Assembly: GCA_036925085.1 (NCBI GenBank)
Contig: JAUPFP010000001.1
Location: 3,146,001 to 3,210,000 of the forward strand
DNA: 64,000 bases
DNA from: Brachycybe producta
Lineage: Eukaryota; Arthropoda; Diplopoda; Playtdesmida; Andrognathidae
Direction of reading: 5' to 3'
Below, one piece after another: positions 31,913-44,279 of the stretch (the stretch's first letter is position 1; each line of letters begins with the position of its first letter). The position numbers and the translations under genes were made by a program. The notes below the pieces were generated by a model. The model saw nothing but the letters and a program-made list of their open reading frames with translations. It was not told the DNA's origin and made no database searches.

Positions 31913-34900
31913 TTAAGGTAAACAATAGGTAACAGGAGGTGGGAAAGGTGGGTAAACAATTGGGTACTTAGTTGGAGGAGGTGGGTATTTGGTTGGAGGT
32001 GGATATTTGGTGGGAGGAGGATATTTGGTTGGTGGTGGATATGGAGGGTATTTAGTTGGTGGTGGGTATTTCGTAGGTGGTGGGTAAGGAGGGTATTTCG
32101 TAGGTGGTGGGTAAGGAGGGTATTTAGTTGGTGGTGGTGGTGGTGGAGGAGGAGGAGGAGGTGGATAATATGGATATTTTATGGGTTGTGGTGGTGGATA
32201 AGGTGGATATTTTGTCGGAGGTGGGTATTTCGTAGGTGGTGGGTATGGAGGGTATTTCGTAGGTGGAGGATATGGTGGGTATTTGGTTGGCGGTGGGTAC
32301 TTAGTAGGTGGTGGATAAGGAGGGTATTTAGTTGGTGGTGGTGGTGGTGGTGGAGGAGGAGGAGGTGGATAATATGGATATTTTATGGGTTGTGGTGGTG
32401 GATAAGGTGGATATTTTGTCGGAGGTGGATATTTGGTTGGAGGTGGGTAAGGTGGATATTTTGTAGGTGGAGGATACTTGGTTGGAGGTGGATATGGTGG
32501 ATATTTCGTAGGTGGTGGAGGTGGTGGATATGGATATTTAGGTGGTTGATATTTCATGGGTGGAGGAGGTGGATATTGTATTGGTTGATATTTGGTAGGA
32601 GGTGGAGGTGGAGGTGGATATTTTGTAGGTGGTGGATATTTAGTAGGTGGTGGATACTTAGTAGGTGGTGGAGGAGGAGGACGATATTTTATGGGCGGTG
32701 GTGGAGGACGGTATTTCATGGGTGGTGGTGGCGGAGGGTATTTCATGGGTGGTGGTGGAGGAGGATATTTCATGGGTGGTGGTGGAGGAGGATATTTCAT
32801 GGGTGGTGGTGGAGGAGGAGGAGGAGGATATTTATTTGGTGGATATGGAGGATATGCAATTGGATAAGATGGATATTTTGTCGGTGGTGGCGAGGGAGGT
32901 GGCGGTGTCTGATATTTTGTCTGCGGAAATATGATGCCTCTTCCGGCCACACCATAATTGTTAACGCAGAAATAACCCTTAAGATATGGATCATATCCGC
33001 AACAACCACCGCCTTTTTGACAGGCTTTGCTTGTAGTACAGGACTGAGGTCCTGAAGGTGTTGTCGATGTGGCCTTACACGAGTAAGAGTCGTAACGACA
33101 AGTTCCCCATGGTGAGGAAGTTCCAGGCAAACAGCAACCGCCATAAAGACAATCACTGTCTTTGTAACACTTATAAGGCAATGGTGGGTATTGAATGCAC
33201 TGACGAGGGTCATAGCCTATTGGAGCACATGTTGCTGGTGACCCTTTGGGTCCAGGTTTGCAACATTCTGTTGGTTTGCATTGAGAATTGGCTGTACATG
33301 AACCCTACAAAGATAATGAAAAGTAATTTAAAACAAAGTTAATTTAAAATTAATTAATATTAAATCATTTTTCGTGCTTTTTTTTGTTGAGTGGTTTGAT
33401 TTAAAAAAGATAATTTCAAGTAATTCACAATTTTGTTTTCTATAAATATAATTTTTTATGCAATTTATAACAAAATTTTCTTCTGTTTCAAACAGCAGAA
33501 AGAGTAATTCTTGATAAATTTATTCAAAATCAAATGTGGTGCAACATTTAATTAGAAGTGAAATTTCTAGTTAAGGTAATTAAGCCAATCGTATCTTTTA
33601 GGTTTGCTTGAAATACACAATAAATTAGCAATATTTTATGCAAATTTATGCAACCGTAAATTGAATTGATTTTATTTTAAACATTGTTCCCAATTTCCCC
33701 ACTCCATTCCCTCAAAAACTCATTGTCTTCTAGTTAAAAATTACTTAATGTAGACAATGTTAGAAAGTAATTTGCAATAAAAGTAATGAATTACTGTAAT
33801 TAATTTTTTTTTAAATTAATTACTACTAATTAGTAATTCACCACGTTACTTTCGAAACTTTATAATTTGTTAATATAATTAATTACCTTTTCTAATAAAA
33901 AAAAATTTCAATTACTTTTTAATTACGTTTTTCAAATTACGTTTGTTTTTGTCTTTTTGTTCTCAAACTATTGAGGTCGAAGGTTACCTATTCCTGGATT
34001 TTTTTGCTAAAATAGCCTGATGTACATCTGAGTGTGACTTTCTGCACTTTTTTTTAATCTATGATTTGTAATTATAAAGTAATTTAAATGTTTTTTTTTT
34101 TGCAAAAATACATAATTCTAATTAATTTCTTTTTAAAACTTAATAATTGTATAATTACTGGTAATAAGTTTTTCAATGATCTAATTAGTAATTATATAAT
34201 TATTGAAAATACTAGACAAATTAATTTGTTTCAACACTGGATATAAATATAAACATTTTAATAAATAAATACTAGAAAATCCACCAAAAACGAGTTCGTT
34301 TTTCTATGACATTTTCAGTAAAGTTTATTAATTGTAGTTGTAATTATTTTTTTTACTGATGCAATTACTAATTAGTGATTGAAAATAAAATTACCCCAAC
34401 ATTGTGTGGCTATAAATAAAAAACATTTAATTATATTTTTCTAACAAAATACTAGAAAAGTGCACCAAATTTAGTAAAAATTTATTAACTGCAGTAAGAA
34501 TTAGTTTTTCATTGGTGTAATTATAGTATTTTTAATTAATTACTTTTACAAGAAATTTAACTCAACATTTGATACTATTTGAAACAATTTAATTCTAATT
34601 TTTCTAAGAAATAAAATACTAGAAAATTCACCAAAAATGAGTTAGTTTTTCTATAACAACAGTTTCAGTAAAATGTATTAATTGTAGTTGTAATTAATTT
34701 TTTTTTACTGATGCAATTACTAATTAGTAATTGAAAAGAAATTTACACCAACATTGTGTGGCTATAAATAAAAAAATATTTAATTATATCTTTCTAACAA
34801 AATACTAGAAAAATGCACCAAAAATGAATTTCTTTATCAATTATATAACATTTTTAGAAAAAATGAAATTAACTGTAGTTAGAATTAGAATTTTCATTGC

Positions 34901-35310
34901 TGTAATTAGTATTTGTAATTAATCACTTTGAAATGAAATTTATCGCAGCATTTGACATAATTAGAATAATTTAAATTATAATTTTTTTTTCTCTAAACAA
35001 AATACTAGAAAAATGCACCATAAATGAATGAGTTCATGCATTTATAACAAATTAATTGTAAAAAAAAAAAATCTACACATAAAATGCTACCAAATACAAC
35101 AAAGACTAACATTTTTTTTTTAGCACTTATGACTATTTTTCTTGTTAAAAATTTAAAATTAAACAGAAATATGAACAAATAATACACATTTACCAATGCA
35201 GTTGGCGGTGGAGGTGGAGGTGGCGGTGGATAAAAATATCCGGAAGGATCGGCCAAAACAGTAAAACTCCATGTACAGATGAGCAATAATTTGCAATTTA
35301 TAAATTTCAT
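31913..35310 (-). CDS. Secreted cysteine-module, Tyr/Lys/Pro-repeat protein
   Basis: Two exons: 35310-35194 and 33304-31913 (minus strand), joined in phase 0 to 502 residues. Exon 1 encodes a signal peptide (MKFINCKLLLICTWSFTVLA, cleavage likely after Ala20) and a run of prolines. Exon 2 starts with three modules of about 40-50 residues having a CC pair and spaced cysteines: CTANSQCKPTECC, CYKDSDCLYGGCC and CTTSKACQKGGGCC. About 330 residues of PPPTKYPPYPPP-type repeat follow, including a duplicated block of about 70 residues. The module spacing recalls colipase/Dickkopf/WAP-like small domains; no family is firmly identified. Tyr-Lys-Pro repeats are typical of extracellular structural or adhesive proteins such as mussel foot proteins, cuticle or eggshell proteins. 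A role outside the cell is well supported; the exact function is inference. The repeat is collapse-prone, so its length is uncertain. Confidence 0.85.
32090..32520 (-). repeat. Coding minisatellite in the Pro-rich gene
   Basis: Two nearly identical blocks of a little over 200 bp (around 32100-32200 and 32325-32410 as landmarks), each containing the poly-Pro tract and PIKYPYYPP. The duplication is in frame. Confidence 0.7.
33990..35030. repeat. Degenerate AT-rich tandem repeat in the Pro-rich gene intron
   Basis: About five copies, 180-200 bp apart, of blocks containing AAATACTAGAAAA.TGCACCA and TGCAATTACTAATTAGTAAT. Confidence 0.7.
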
Positions 35311-36473
35311 TACTGAATGGAGGGTTTAATTAATTATATTATTAAGATCTCTATATAGTTTATGCTGAGATAATAATATTTGCAACAAAAAATAAACTAA
35401 ATTACATGAAACACACAACACACCACCATCAAATTTACAACCTTCCAATTGTAACATGGATATGACATAAGGAGAAAATTGTATTTATCAGATGTTGAAA
35501 AAGTAGTGACTGTGACAACTTTTTTTTTGTCATAAGTCTTAACAACAGTTAAGCCATATGGATTTTTGAGGTCCAGTTGTAAATTTCAAACTAAACATAT
35601 TGCAACAGGTTGTTGCTTATTTTATAACGGTCACACGTCGATGGGTCAGTGTGTTCATTGGTTGTATTTATATATATACATATATACCTATATATACATA
35701 TATATACATATATATATGTATGGAATTATTATTAATATTATTGTTAAAATAAAAGCCCACCGCCACCTTCAGAAGAAACACGCGACTTATTACTTTTTTC
35801 CTATATAATAAATATAATAACATTTTTTGTTCAATTTCCATACCGCCTCCTCCTTCTCCTCCTGTTGTATTTCATTTAAAACAATGTTTTAGAAATTTCA
35901 TTAAAAAAAAAATAAATGAAAAAAAAACTACCTCATTTTTTTTTTAGAAAAAAAAATGACAAATATTTCTATAGGTTTTATTATTATTTATGAATAAAAA
36001 TAGTTGTGTTAATGGTTATCCAATTAAAGAGATAACATTTTTAACAAAAGTTTTTTTTAAAAAACTTTTTCTTATGAGGAGAGAGAAAGAACAACAAAAA
36101 TACTTCCTACTTTAAAAGTAACTGGAATTACGTTTATAAAAAAAAAAAAGTTACTTTCACTTTTTTTTTAATAATTCATTACCTCTGTGTCTCTGCAAAT
36201 CAAAAAATGGCTTCAAATTTCAGGAAAAATTTGAAACATTTTTTCATAATATCATTTTACCCATTTATTTAACCAAACTAAATGTAAAATATGCTAAAAT
36301 AATATTATAGCATAATTAGCATATTTTACATTAATTTAATCAAAAAGTCTAAATTATTCTATTGATTTTTTTGGAGTCAAAAAAGAATAAATATCAATTT
36401 CAGTTTTAGATCAATTCAACTTAAAAGACAATTGAACTAAACAAATTATTGCTTAATTTTATATAATAATAAT
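35311..36473. other. Upstream region of the Pro-rich gene
   Basis: CTATATAG at 35351-35358 lies about 40 bases before the start codon on the minus strand and could be a TATA box. A (TATACATA)n microsatellite is at 35668-35716. The rest is AT-rich without recognised elements. Confidence 0.4.
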
Positions 36474-36745
36474 TAGGGCTCGGATTTTGATGTAATATCA
36501 ACTGGAATGTTTCTTAATTTGTGGCCCAAGTGCCAATTGTGAAGTAAACACAGAAAAGGCTGGTTAGAGAGGCTAGATGTCTAGTTACTATCAGTTGTCA
36601 ACTAGAGTTCTAGCCTCTAACTATTTTTTTTTAAATTAGAAATAACGATTTCTTTTATCTAAACGAGATTTTTACTTCACAATTGGCACTTGGGCCACAA
36701 ATTGAGAAACATTTCGGTTGATATTGCATTAAAATCCGAGCCCTA
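36474..36745. mobile_element. Family D foldback element
   Basis: TAGGGCTCGGATTTTGATG to CATTAAAATCCGAGCCCTA, flanked by ATAATAAT on both sides (low-complexity, so the duplication is uncertain). Confidence 0.8.
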
Positions 36746-36789
36746 ATAATAATAATAATAATAATAAATTATTATAAAGGAGGTTCTTT

Positions 36790-37206
36790 AAGGCGCGGAT
36801 AAACTAAAATTAGATGTTCGCAAACTTGTTTGCAAACACTGTTCTAGAACGGCTCGCGAGCATAACGTTTACACCAAAAAAAAAAAACTAACGTGTTCGC
36901 GTTCGCATAGGTGAACAGGTCTCTAGAGTAGTTCGTCAAGAGTTCGCGTACGGTTAGCGTTTTTATCAAAGATGTCATCAAACGATGGCGAGACGAGCTC
37001 GCGAACAGTTCTAGACCTGTTTTTCTGTTCGCCAGATATTCAAGAACGAACCCTTTGATGTACCACCTCAAGAGCCAAGGTTTAGATGGTAGCTCGCGAA
37101 TAGTGCTAGAGCTGCTCGCGAGCTCCCGTCTAAACTGGGTTCTGTTTCTGTTCGCGAACACGCCCCGAGCGGTTCGCAAACTGTTCTAGAACGAACTTGG
37201 TTTAAC
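36790..37206. repeat. Foldback-like segment rich in TTCGCGAAC words
   Basis: CACTGTTCTAGAACGGCTCG near the left and AAACTGTTCTAGAACGAAC near the right, with many GAGCTCGCGAACAG words between. Related in style to family F but not the same sequence. Confidence 0.5.
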
Positions 37207-37348
37207 AAAATATTATCTAAAACTATCCGTTCTAAAACCATTTTACCTAAATTTACCATTAATTTGCCAGAATTAACTCAAAAGTGATAAAGCTTTTTTT
37301 TAAAATATTTTTTTACGAATTTTAATAACTAACTAATTAGCTTAAAAG

Positions 37349-37492
37349 GTAGCTTAAGGGTCGTATTCTTAATGATTGCTAAGTCAAAGGTAGTGCTAAA
37401 GACATCAACTTTTGATAGGAAGTTTCATGGAAAAGTTGATATGTTTAGCACTAGCCTTCACTTAGCAATCATTAATAATACAACTCAGCTAT
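37349..37492. mobile_element. Foldback element G
   Basis: AATGATTGCTAAGTCAAAGG and TAGTGCTAAA are mirrored by TTTAGCACTA and CTTAGCAATCATTAATA. A half copy follows at 37632-37745. Confidence 0.6.
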
Positions 37493-37854
37493 AAGCAATA
37501 TGCTTAGTTAAGAATGAGCTCAGTTGAGCAACTGTTTAGTTTAGAAAGAAGTGAGCTAAGCAAATGCTTAGTTTAGAACGGGCTGTCTTCATAATTCCTA
37601 TTTTGATTAAAAATCAAAACAAATGAACCTATCTTAGGGTCGTATTCATAATGATTGCTAAGTCAAAGGTAGTGCTAAACTCATCAACTTTTGATAGGAA
37701 GTTTCATGTAAGAGTTGATTAGGTTAGCACTAATTTTGATTTGAAAAACCATTAAGTTTGCCATAATTGAAAATATGATAAGTTTAGCAATAGCTTTAAC
37801 TATATCTCGGTAAAGGTGGATTTACACCGTGTTTTGTTTAAAACACGTGTTATA

Positions 37855-38335
37855 TTAGCAATGTTTTTTTAACAAATCAACGTATAACTTTTGTTATCAA
37901 CAAAATTAATGTTGATAACAAAAGTTAATAACATTTTCTTGGCTCATTTTTTTTATTATTTGTTAAAAACATTGCTAATAACGCGTGTTTTAAGCAATGT
38001 TGCCCTTCGATGTGTAAAATGGCCTTAATTTAAAAAAAAAATACCCCAATTTTTATTCAAAGTAAATTTCGCAAATAAAATATGGAAGACATCAGCAATG
38101 TTTTTTAACAAATCAACGTATAACTTTTGTTATCAACAAAATTAATGTTGATAACAAAAGTTAATAACATTTTTTTGGCTAATTTTTTTATTATTTGTTA
38201 AAAACATTGCTAATAATGCGTGTTTTAAGCAATGTTGCCCTCCGATGTGTAAAATGGCCTTAATTTAAAAAAAAAATACCCGAATTTTTATGCAAAGTAA
38301 ATTTCGCAAATAAAATATGGAAGAAATGAAAATGA
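37855..38335. repeat. Tandem duplication of a 238-bp unit
   Basis: The block from AGCAATGTTTTTTTAACAAA to AAATAAAATATGGAAGA occurs twice in direct order (about 37857-38094 and 38095-38332). Each copy has an internal palindrome around AACAAAATTAATGTTG. Confidence 0.8.
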
Positions 38336-38339
38336 AAAG

Positions 38340-39080
38340 TTAGTTGTCCCAATTGACACGCTTTCCCTCCAATGTATACCAGTAGTAGTACTTAGTAAAT
38401 GTGGTGTCATTTTGTTAACTGTTTATTTTATGGCCCAATACCTATGTAGGCTACTCAACACAACAACATCTTTCATTTTAGACTATTATTATAATTATTA
38501 TTATTATTTCATCCTATGTATCAATTTTTTTGTTGTTGTTGTTGTACATAAATTCGTCCAACTGAAGTGGATTTCCTGATTGTCGCCTTTGTGAACACAT
38601 TTCTCAATGAGACAATACTGTTTTTGTTTTGTCACCACATTTGTCGTTTTATATTTATATTTCATAAAAAAAAGGGTAATATTAATTTACAAAACGATGC
38701 ATTAAGTTCCCGTTTAATAACAAAACTGAAAGTACTTTGTATTGTTTTTGGGTTGTTTTGTTATTTATTTTTTTTTTTTGGTTCTCCCTTTCAAATTTTA
38801 ATATTTAATATATAGGTAGAAAGAGACTCTACTAAATAAAAGACATAATAAATACTTTTGGCTAATGTTCATATTTAGTTGTTCATTGTGTTTTAATATT
38901 CTTCCGCATGTTAATTCATACGTCTAAATTTATATAATTGAATAATGAACAAAAATTATTCAATTTGTAAATTTTTTTTATATATAAATATATTGAAATT
39001 ATTGAATTTTTGAAGAATTTACTTGGGTTCAAGTTAGCTTTTTTTTTTAAAAAAAAAAGTTTTCTTTAAAGTTAATGAGT
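38340..39080. other. Intergenic sequence, nothing recognised
   Basis: AT-rich; the 82-residue open frame at 38567-38815 has no recognisable family features. Confidence 0.5.
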
Positions 39081-39399
39081 AAGGGCTCGGATTTTGATGC
39101 AATATCAACCGGAATGTTTCTCAATTTGTGGCCCAAGTGCCAATTGTGAAAGAATCAATCATCATTATTAGAGCAAACTGCAATTATGCTTTTTCTAATT
39201 AAAAAAAAGGCTGGTTAGAGAGGCTACATGTATGGTTGCTATCAGTTGTCAACTAGAGTTCTAGCCTCTAACTATTTTTTTTAATTAGAAAGAACAATTC
39301 TTTTTTTTTTATCTAAACGAGAGTATTACTTCACAATTGGCACTTGGGCCACATATTGAGAAACATTCCGGTTGATATTGCATTAAAATCCGAGCCCTA
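39081..39399. mobile_element. Family D foldback element with 9-bp target duplication
   Basis: AAGGGCTCGGATTTTGATGC to GCATTAAAATCCGAGCCCTA-like ends; TTAATGAGT is present on both sides (39072-39080 and 39400-39408). Confidence 0.85.
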
Positions 39400-39415
39400 T
39401 TAATGAGTTTCTGAA

Positions 39416-40055
39416 TTAAGAGGCTACATCGTAAAAATTACTTTGAAAAATCTCCGCAAAGAGCGCTAGCATCGTTTTTCTATTGAGTCCATAGACACAA
39501 TGTTAAAGATAAAACGTTTAATTTTTAAAATACACAGTAGTCGCGGTGGCAATATGTTTATTTTTCATATTTAAAGTTGTCCAATTTTGATGGTTCAAAG
39601 TGCAATGTGTACCTTAAATATATGTTTATCTAGTGATAGAATGACAAAAAAATGGAAAGTGTGCTTCTATTTTTTAAAAAAAACTATTTCAAAATCGTGA
39701 ATTTTTAATTCTATGTTAAACTCTATTGAGTAAGAAACATACACAACAATTAAAATGTTCATAAAAAATACCTAAAAATAATTAATTAAAAAACCAGAAC
39801 AAAATCAACACGTGCGTCAATGTGTTGGCTTCACTGTGGTTTAATTTATAGCTTTTTTTTCTGGTTTTTTAATTAATTATTTTTAGGTATTTTTTTTATG
39901 AACATTTTAATCGTTGTGTTTTTCTTACTCAATGGAGTTTAACATAGAATGAAAAATTGACGATTTTGAATTATGATGAATTTTGAATAGAAAAACGATG
40001 CTAGCGCTCTTTGTGGAGATTTTTCAAAGTAATTTTGCGATGTAACCTCTTATGT
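39416..40055. mobile_element. Long foldback element, about 640 bp
   Basis: AAGAGGCTACATCGTAAAA and GCGCTAGCATCGTTTTTCTA at the left are mirrored by TAGAAAAACGATGCTAGCGC and GCGATGTAACCTCTTA at the right. The arms run about 250-300 bp. Confidence 0.75.
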
Positions 40056-40059
40056 TGGT

Positions 40060-41205
40060 TTTACACCGAAAAATAGCAAAAAATAACATTGTTAGTAGCA
40101 AAATATTAATAATAAAGTGTCTTAGACTGTTTTGGCAAATGTCGATAACAAAATGCTAATAACATCTTTTTTGACAAAAATGTTGGTAGCATGTCGGCAA
40201 AAAACTGATCCACGAGTATATAATGTTATTAACAGTGTTGACACAACAGAAATAACTTGCTAGTAACATCCTTCGATCAAGATATCGCCTCTAGAAAGCA
40301 GTCGAAAAATTTCTGATATTAACAAAGTTATTATCAACATGTTAATGGAAAAAAATAACAAATGCCAACAGAAAAATGTTATTGACAAAAGTTAATAGCA
40401 AAATGTTAATAACATACGTTAATTAACATTTTTTTTTTATCTGTTTTGATAAATGTCGACAAAAATGTCGGTAACATGTCTCGACCGCTTTGAGAGACAG
40501 GCAATTAGAAATCGGGACGAACAGAAGTTGGCTCCGGCCTTTTTTTATGATGAACGCAACTTCTAATTGGTTGGAATTATGTAGTCTGACGTCACCATGC
40601 TCTCCACCCTTTTCAACGTCGAATCACACAACAAACCAATTAGAAGTTGCCGGTCATCATAAAAAGGGCGGAGCCAACTTCTGTTTGTCCCGATTTTTAA
40701 TTGCCTATCCTTGAGAGAGGTTGCAAATTTCTGCTAAGTATATTAACAAAGTTAGCAACAATGTTATTGACATGTTAATGGAAAAAAATAAATAAATGCT
40801 GAAAGCAAAATATTTATTGATAAAAATTGATAGCAAAATGTTATTAACATTTTTAGAGACTTTTAACAATGTTATTAACAAAGTTTTGTTGATAATAATT
40901 GATAGCAAAATGTTATTAACATTTTTAGAGACTTTTAACAATGTTATTAACAAAATTGTGTTGATAAAAAACAAAATGTTATTAACATTTTTAGAGACTT
41001 TTAACAATGTTATTAACATTTCTAGAGACTTTTAACAATGTTATTAACAAAATTTTGTTGATAAAAATTGATAGCAAAATGTTATTAACATTTTTAGAGA
41101 CTTTTAACAATGTTATTAACAAAATTTTGTTGATAACAAAAGTTAATAACATTTTCTAGGTAGATTTTTTAATATTTGTTAAAAAAAAACATTGCTAATA
41201 ACACG
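40060..41205. repeat. Repeat-rich element with tandem core, hosting a family A MITE
   Basis: Starts GTTGGTTTTACACCG and holds many TGTTATTAACATTTTT words. From 40820 to 41130 there are four direct copies, 60-85 bp, of TTAGAGACTTTTAACAATG plus TTATTAACAAA. Related in sequence to 37855-38335. Confidence 0.6.
40497..40708. mobile_element. Family A palindromic MITE
   Basis: ACAGGCAATTAGAAATCGGG to ATTGCCTAT; flanks CTTTGAGAG and CCTTGAGAG match at 8 of 9 positions. TGACGTCA is at 40587-40594. Confidence 0.85.
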
Positions 41206-41495
41206 TGTTATTGGTTTTATTGGTTTTTTGTTTATTTTGAAGTCATTAACACATAAGTTCAATTAAATATTAAAGTAGTTTTATTTCCTTATAAAGTTTA
41301 AACTCTTCTCTGTTTTCTTAATTGAAATTATATCAAAATTTATCTATAAATAAGGACAACATAATTATTATGAAATAATGTCAAAAAGTCTTTGACCATT
41401 TGTTAAATTACATTAAATTTAATGTGGTATCAATTAATTCAAGGCCCTTAACTATGTGTGAAGGGGAGGGGGGAGGGTATTTGGGTGTTAAAACA

Positions 41496-41703
41496 ACAAA
41501 CAATTAGAAATCGGGACGAACTTCAGTTGGCTCCGCCCTTTTTATGACGACTGGCAACTTCTAATTGGTTTGTTGTGTGGTTCGACGTTGAAAAGGATTG
41601 GAGCATGTGACGTCAGACTACATAATCAACCAATTAGAAGTTGCCGGTCGTCATAAAAAAGGGCGGAGCCAACTGAAGTTCGTCCCGATTTCTAATTTCC
41701 TGT
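41496..41703. mobile_element. Family A palindromic MITE
   Basis: Ends ACAAACAATTAGAAATCGGG and TTTCTAATTTCCTGT; the exact 9-bp duplication GTTAAAACA lies on both sides (41487-41495, 41704-41712). TGACGTCA is at 41608-41615. Confidence 0.88.
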
Positions 41704-41753
41704 GTTAAAACACACCACCTCTCTAAAAATAAAATATATCAAACAAAGATGTG

Positions 41754-42325
41754 TTAGAAACTAGAAACGGTAACAAAATGTCTTAATAGTATTTTCATGT
41801 TGATAAATCTTCCAAATTAAACTTTTTTTTTTCTACACTTGGGATATTTTTCAAACTGTTATAAAAAGCTTATTTTGAAAGATTTATCAACATGAAAATA
41901 TCCCTTAAAGGGGTTTTTATGAATATTTATTTTGCTTTTTGCTACCAGATGGCGCAGTCTGCAGTTTTCCATTATGTTCTATAGGAGGTCTCTTCCATCT
42001 CTTTCACCTATGGGTTTTGAGAAAATTTCTATTTTTCAAGCAAACTTTTTTCAGAAGAAATTTTACGAAAAAATTCGCAGTGTTTTAGAAACTAGAATAG
42101 TTTGTGATAATGCTATAAGTTTTTTCGTGATGATATCTTTCAAAATAAACTTTTTAGGACAAGTTTGAAAAAGGCCATTTCTATGAAATGTCATTGAAAA
42201 GAATTAATAACGGGTCATTTTTCAAACTGTAGTATAAGAATTGTTTATTTTGAAAGATATTGCTACAAAAAAAACTTTTAGCATAATCATTTACCATTCT
42301 AGTTTTGAAAACAATTTGAATTTTT
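41754..42325. mobile_element. Two family E elements, the first incomplete
   Basis: TGTTAGAAACTAGAAACG at 41754 opens a copy whose right end is lost near 41915. A second, 42077-42320, runs from GTTTTAGAAACTAGAATAGT to CCATTCTAGTTTTGAAAAC. Confidence 0.6.
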
Positions 42326-42781
42326 TTCATAATAATGTTTCTAAATGTTTGCTTCACATTTTTTCCGTTAAAAAACCCACAAAAAAAAAAGGTTACCATA
42401 TTTTTAGAAAATCCCATAAAAAGTTTATTTTAAAAGATACCATATCATAAAAAGAAATACTCTTTTGCACCTTAGCTTTGGACCATAGTTAATTAATGGA
42501 AGTGATTCTGGAATTTGAAACCTTGGCATTAATGAGTTTAGCCTAATTTAATTGTTAGACATTTTTTGTCTAATGGAAATTAACATGAAAGAATGGGCGC
42601 ATTTTTTTTTGTTATTCAAAAACAAAATTGAAAATAATTTAAAATAATGACGAAAAAATATGAAACACCTTAATTTATCATTTCAGATGAGAATAAAGTT
42701 TGTTTGATGAAAAAAAATCAAACATAAATCGAGTTCAAACTAAATTAATTAACTGGGAATTTTTTTTGATTAGATGTTAAT

Positions 42782-42988
42782 ACAGGCAATTAGAAATCGG
42801 GACGAACACAAGTTGGCTCCGCCCTTTTTTATGACGACCGGCAACTTCTAATTGGTTGGTTATGTAGTCTGACGTCACATGCTCCGCCCTTTTCAACGTC
42901 AAACCACACAACAAACCAATTAGAAGTTGCCGGTCGTCATAAAAAGGGCGGAGCCAACTTGTGTTCGTCCCGATTTTTAATTGCCTGT
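42782..42988. mobile_element. Family A palindromic MITE, best preserved
   Basis: ACAGGCAATTAGAAATCGGG to TTTTTAATTGCCTGT with the exact duplication GATGTTAAT on both sides (42773-42781, 42989-42997). TGACGTCA is at 42870-42877, flanked by CCAAT and CCGCCC boxes on both arms. Confidence 0.9.
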
Positions 42989-43453
42989 GATGTTAATTTG
43001 GTTTTAACGCCATCTAGTGGCAACTTTTTTTAAATTATTTTAAAGCGTTTCCATCTTAAAATATAATATAACAATACAAAGGTAATAAAAGTTCTTGAAA
43101 AAGTTGAAGAAAAATCACTGAACCAATAGACAAACTAATTTAACTATTTATAAAAATAAAAAAAAGTACTTAAACGCCATTGTTTTTTTTAAAAGAAGTT
43201 TTAAAATGCAGTGATGCAAAACAACTTACTGAAGTCTTATTATTCCTTAGCAAAAGCAAACTTTGTCCTTAGACAAAAATGCAAATACAATTCAATAGTA
43301 AAATACACATAGAGATCTACTGTGTAATACAAATGAAACAAAAAGTTGTAGAATTGTTTCAGTCATTTAAGAATAGACAATTAAATCGTTTTTGGTTCGT
43401 AAATTTCTAATTGCTAATTAAAAATTACTATCCGAACTTAAGGACAAAAAAGT
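42989..43453. other. Intergenic sequence, nothing recognised
   Basis: AT-rich DNA with no element ends or coding signal that I can support. Confidence 0.5.
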
Positions 43454-43726
43454 ATGAGGCGCCGTTTGGGTCATAATTAATATACTTTTTAAAGTGTAAA
43501 TATATATATGTTTTTCAATTAAATTCCAAACATATCGATTTATTCCAGGTAAAATGTATATCCCAAAAAAATATCTTATATATCCCAAAAATATTTTATA
43601 TATCCCAAAAAATATTTTATATATATCCCAAAAATATTGTTAGGTTAGGTGTTTGGGATATATAAAATATTTTTGGGATATACATTTTACCTGGAATAAA
43701 TCGATATGTTTGGAATTTAATTGAAA

Positions 43727-43815
<89 letters not shown>

Positions 43816-43848
43816 AGTATATTAATTATGACCCAAACGGCGCCTCAT
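43454..43848. mobile_element. Near-perfect 395-bp palindrome with (TA)n
   Basis: TGAGGCGCCGTTTGGGTCAT at the left and ATGACCCAAACGGCGCCTCA at the right are exact complements, and pairing continues to a small loop near 43640. The right arm contains an expanded (TA)n tract (43731-43815). TA is present on both sides, suggesting a TA-targeting DNA transposon. Confidence 0.8.
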
Positions 43849-44279
43849 AAAAAAGGGTTCTTTTTTTTCTATTAAGCAAAAGGAACAAATGTCAGAAGGT
43901 TATTCTTCAAGTTGAACTAATAAACAAAAATTTCAATTTTAAGACTCAAAGATTTGAAAAGATCCTTGATTTCATTTTTTTTGTTTTAATTATTAATTAA
44001 TTATTAAACCTTGAAGAAATAAATTGCGAAATTTTGTTCATATAATAAACTAATTTATATATTTTTATTGGGGGAAGGGGGGGGGGGGGGGGGGGGTTCT
44101 AAAAGAATTTTATAACAAAATAAATCACGTTTTTAAGGTGGCTGAATAGATATTCAATTTATGTTTGTCTCTCCAGATGGCGCGCCACTGCTTCATAGAC
44201 GTTTTTTTTGTAAAATTTGGACTTATTCTGAAAAAATTTCAAATTGTTTTCAAAACTAAAATATTAGAAAATTATGACT

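Noticed and set aside
32186-33055. Long plus-strand open frame rich in Trp and Arg, and Gly-rich frames beside it.
   Set aside because: It is the antisense of the Pro/Tyr/Lys repeat; the minus strand has the signal peptide, cysteine modules and splice sites.
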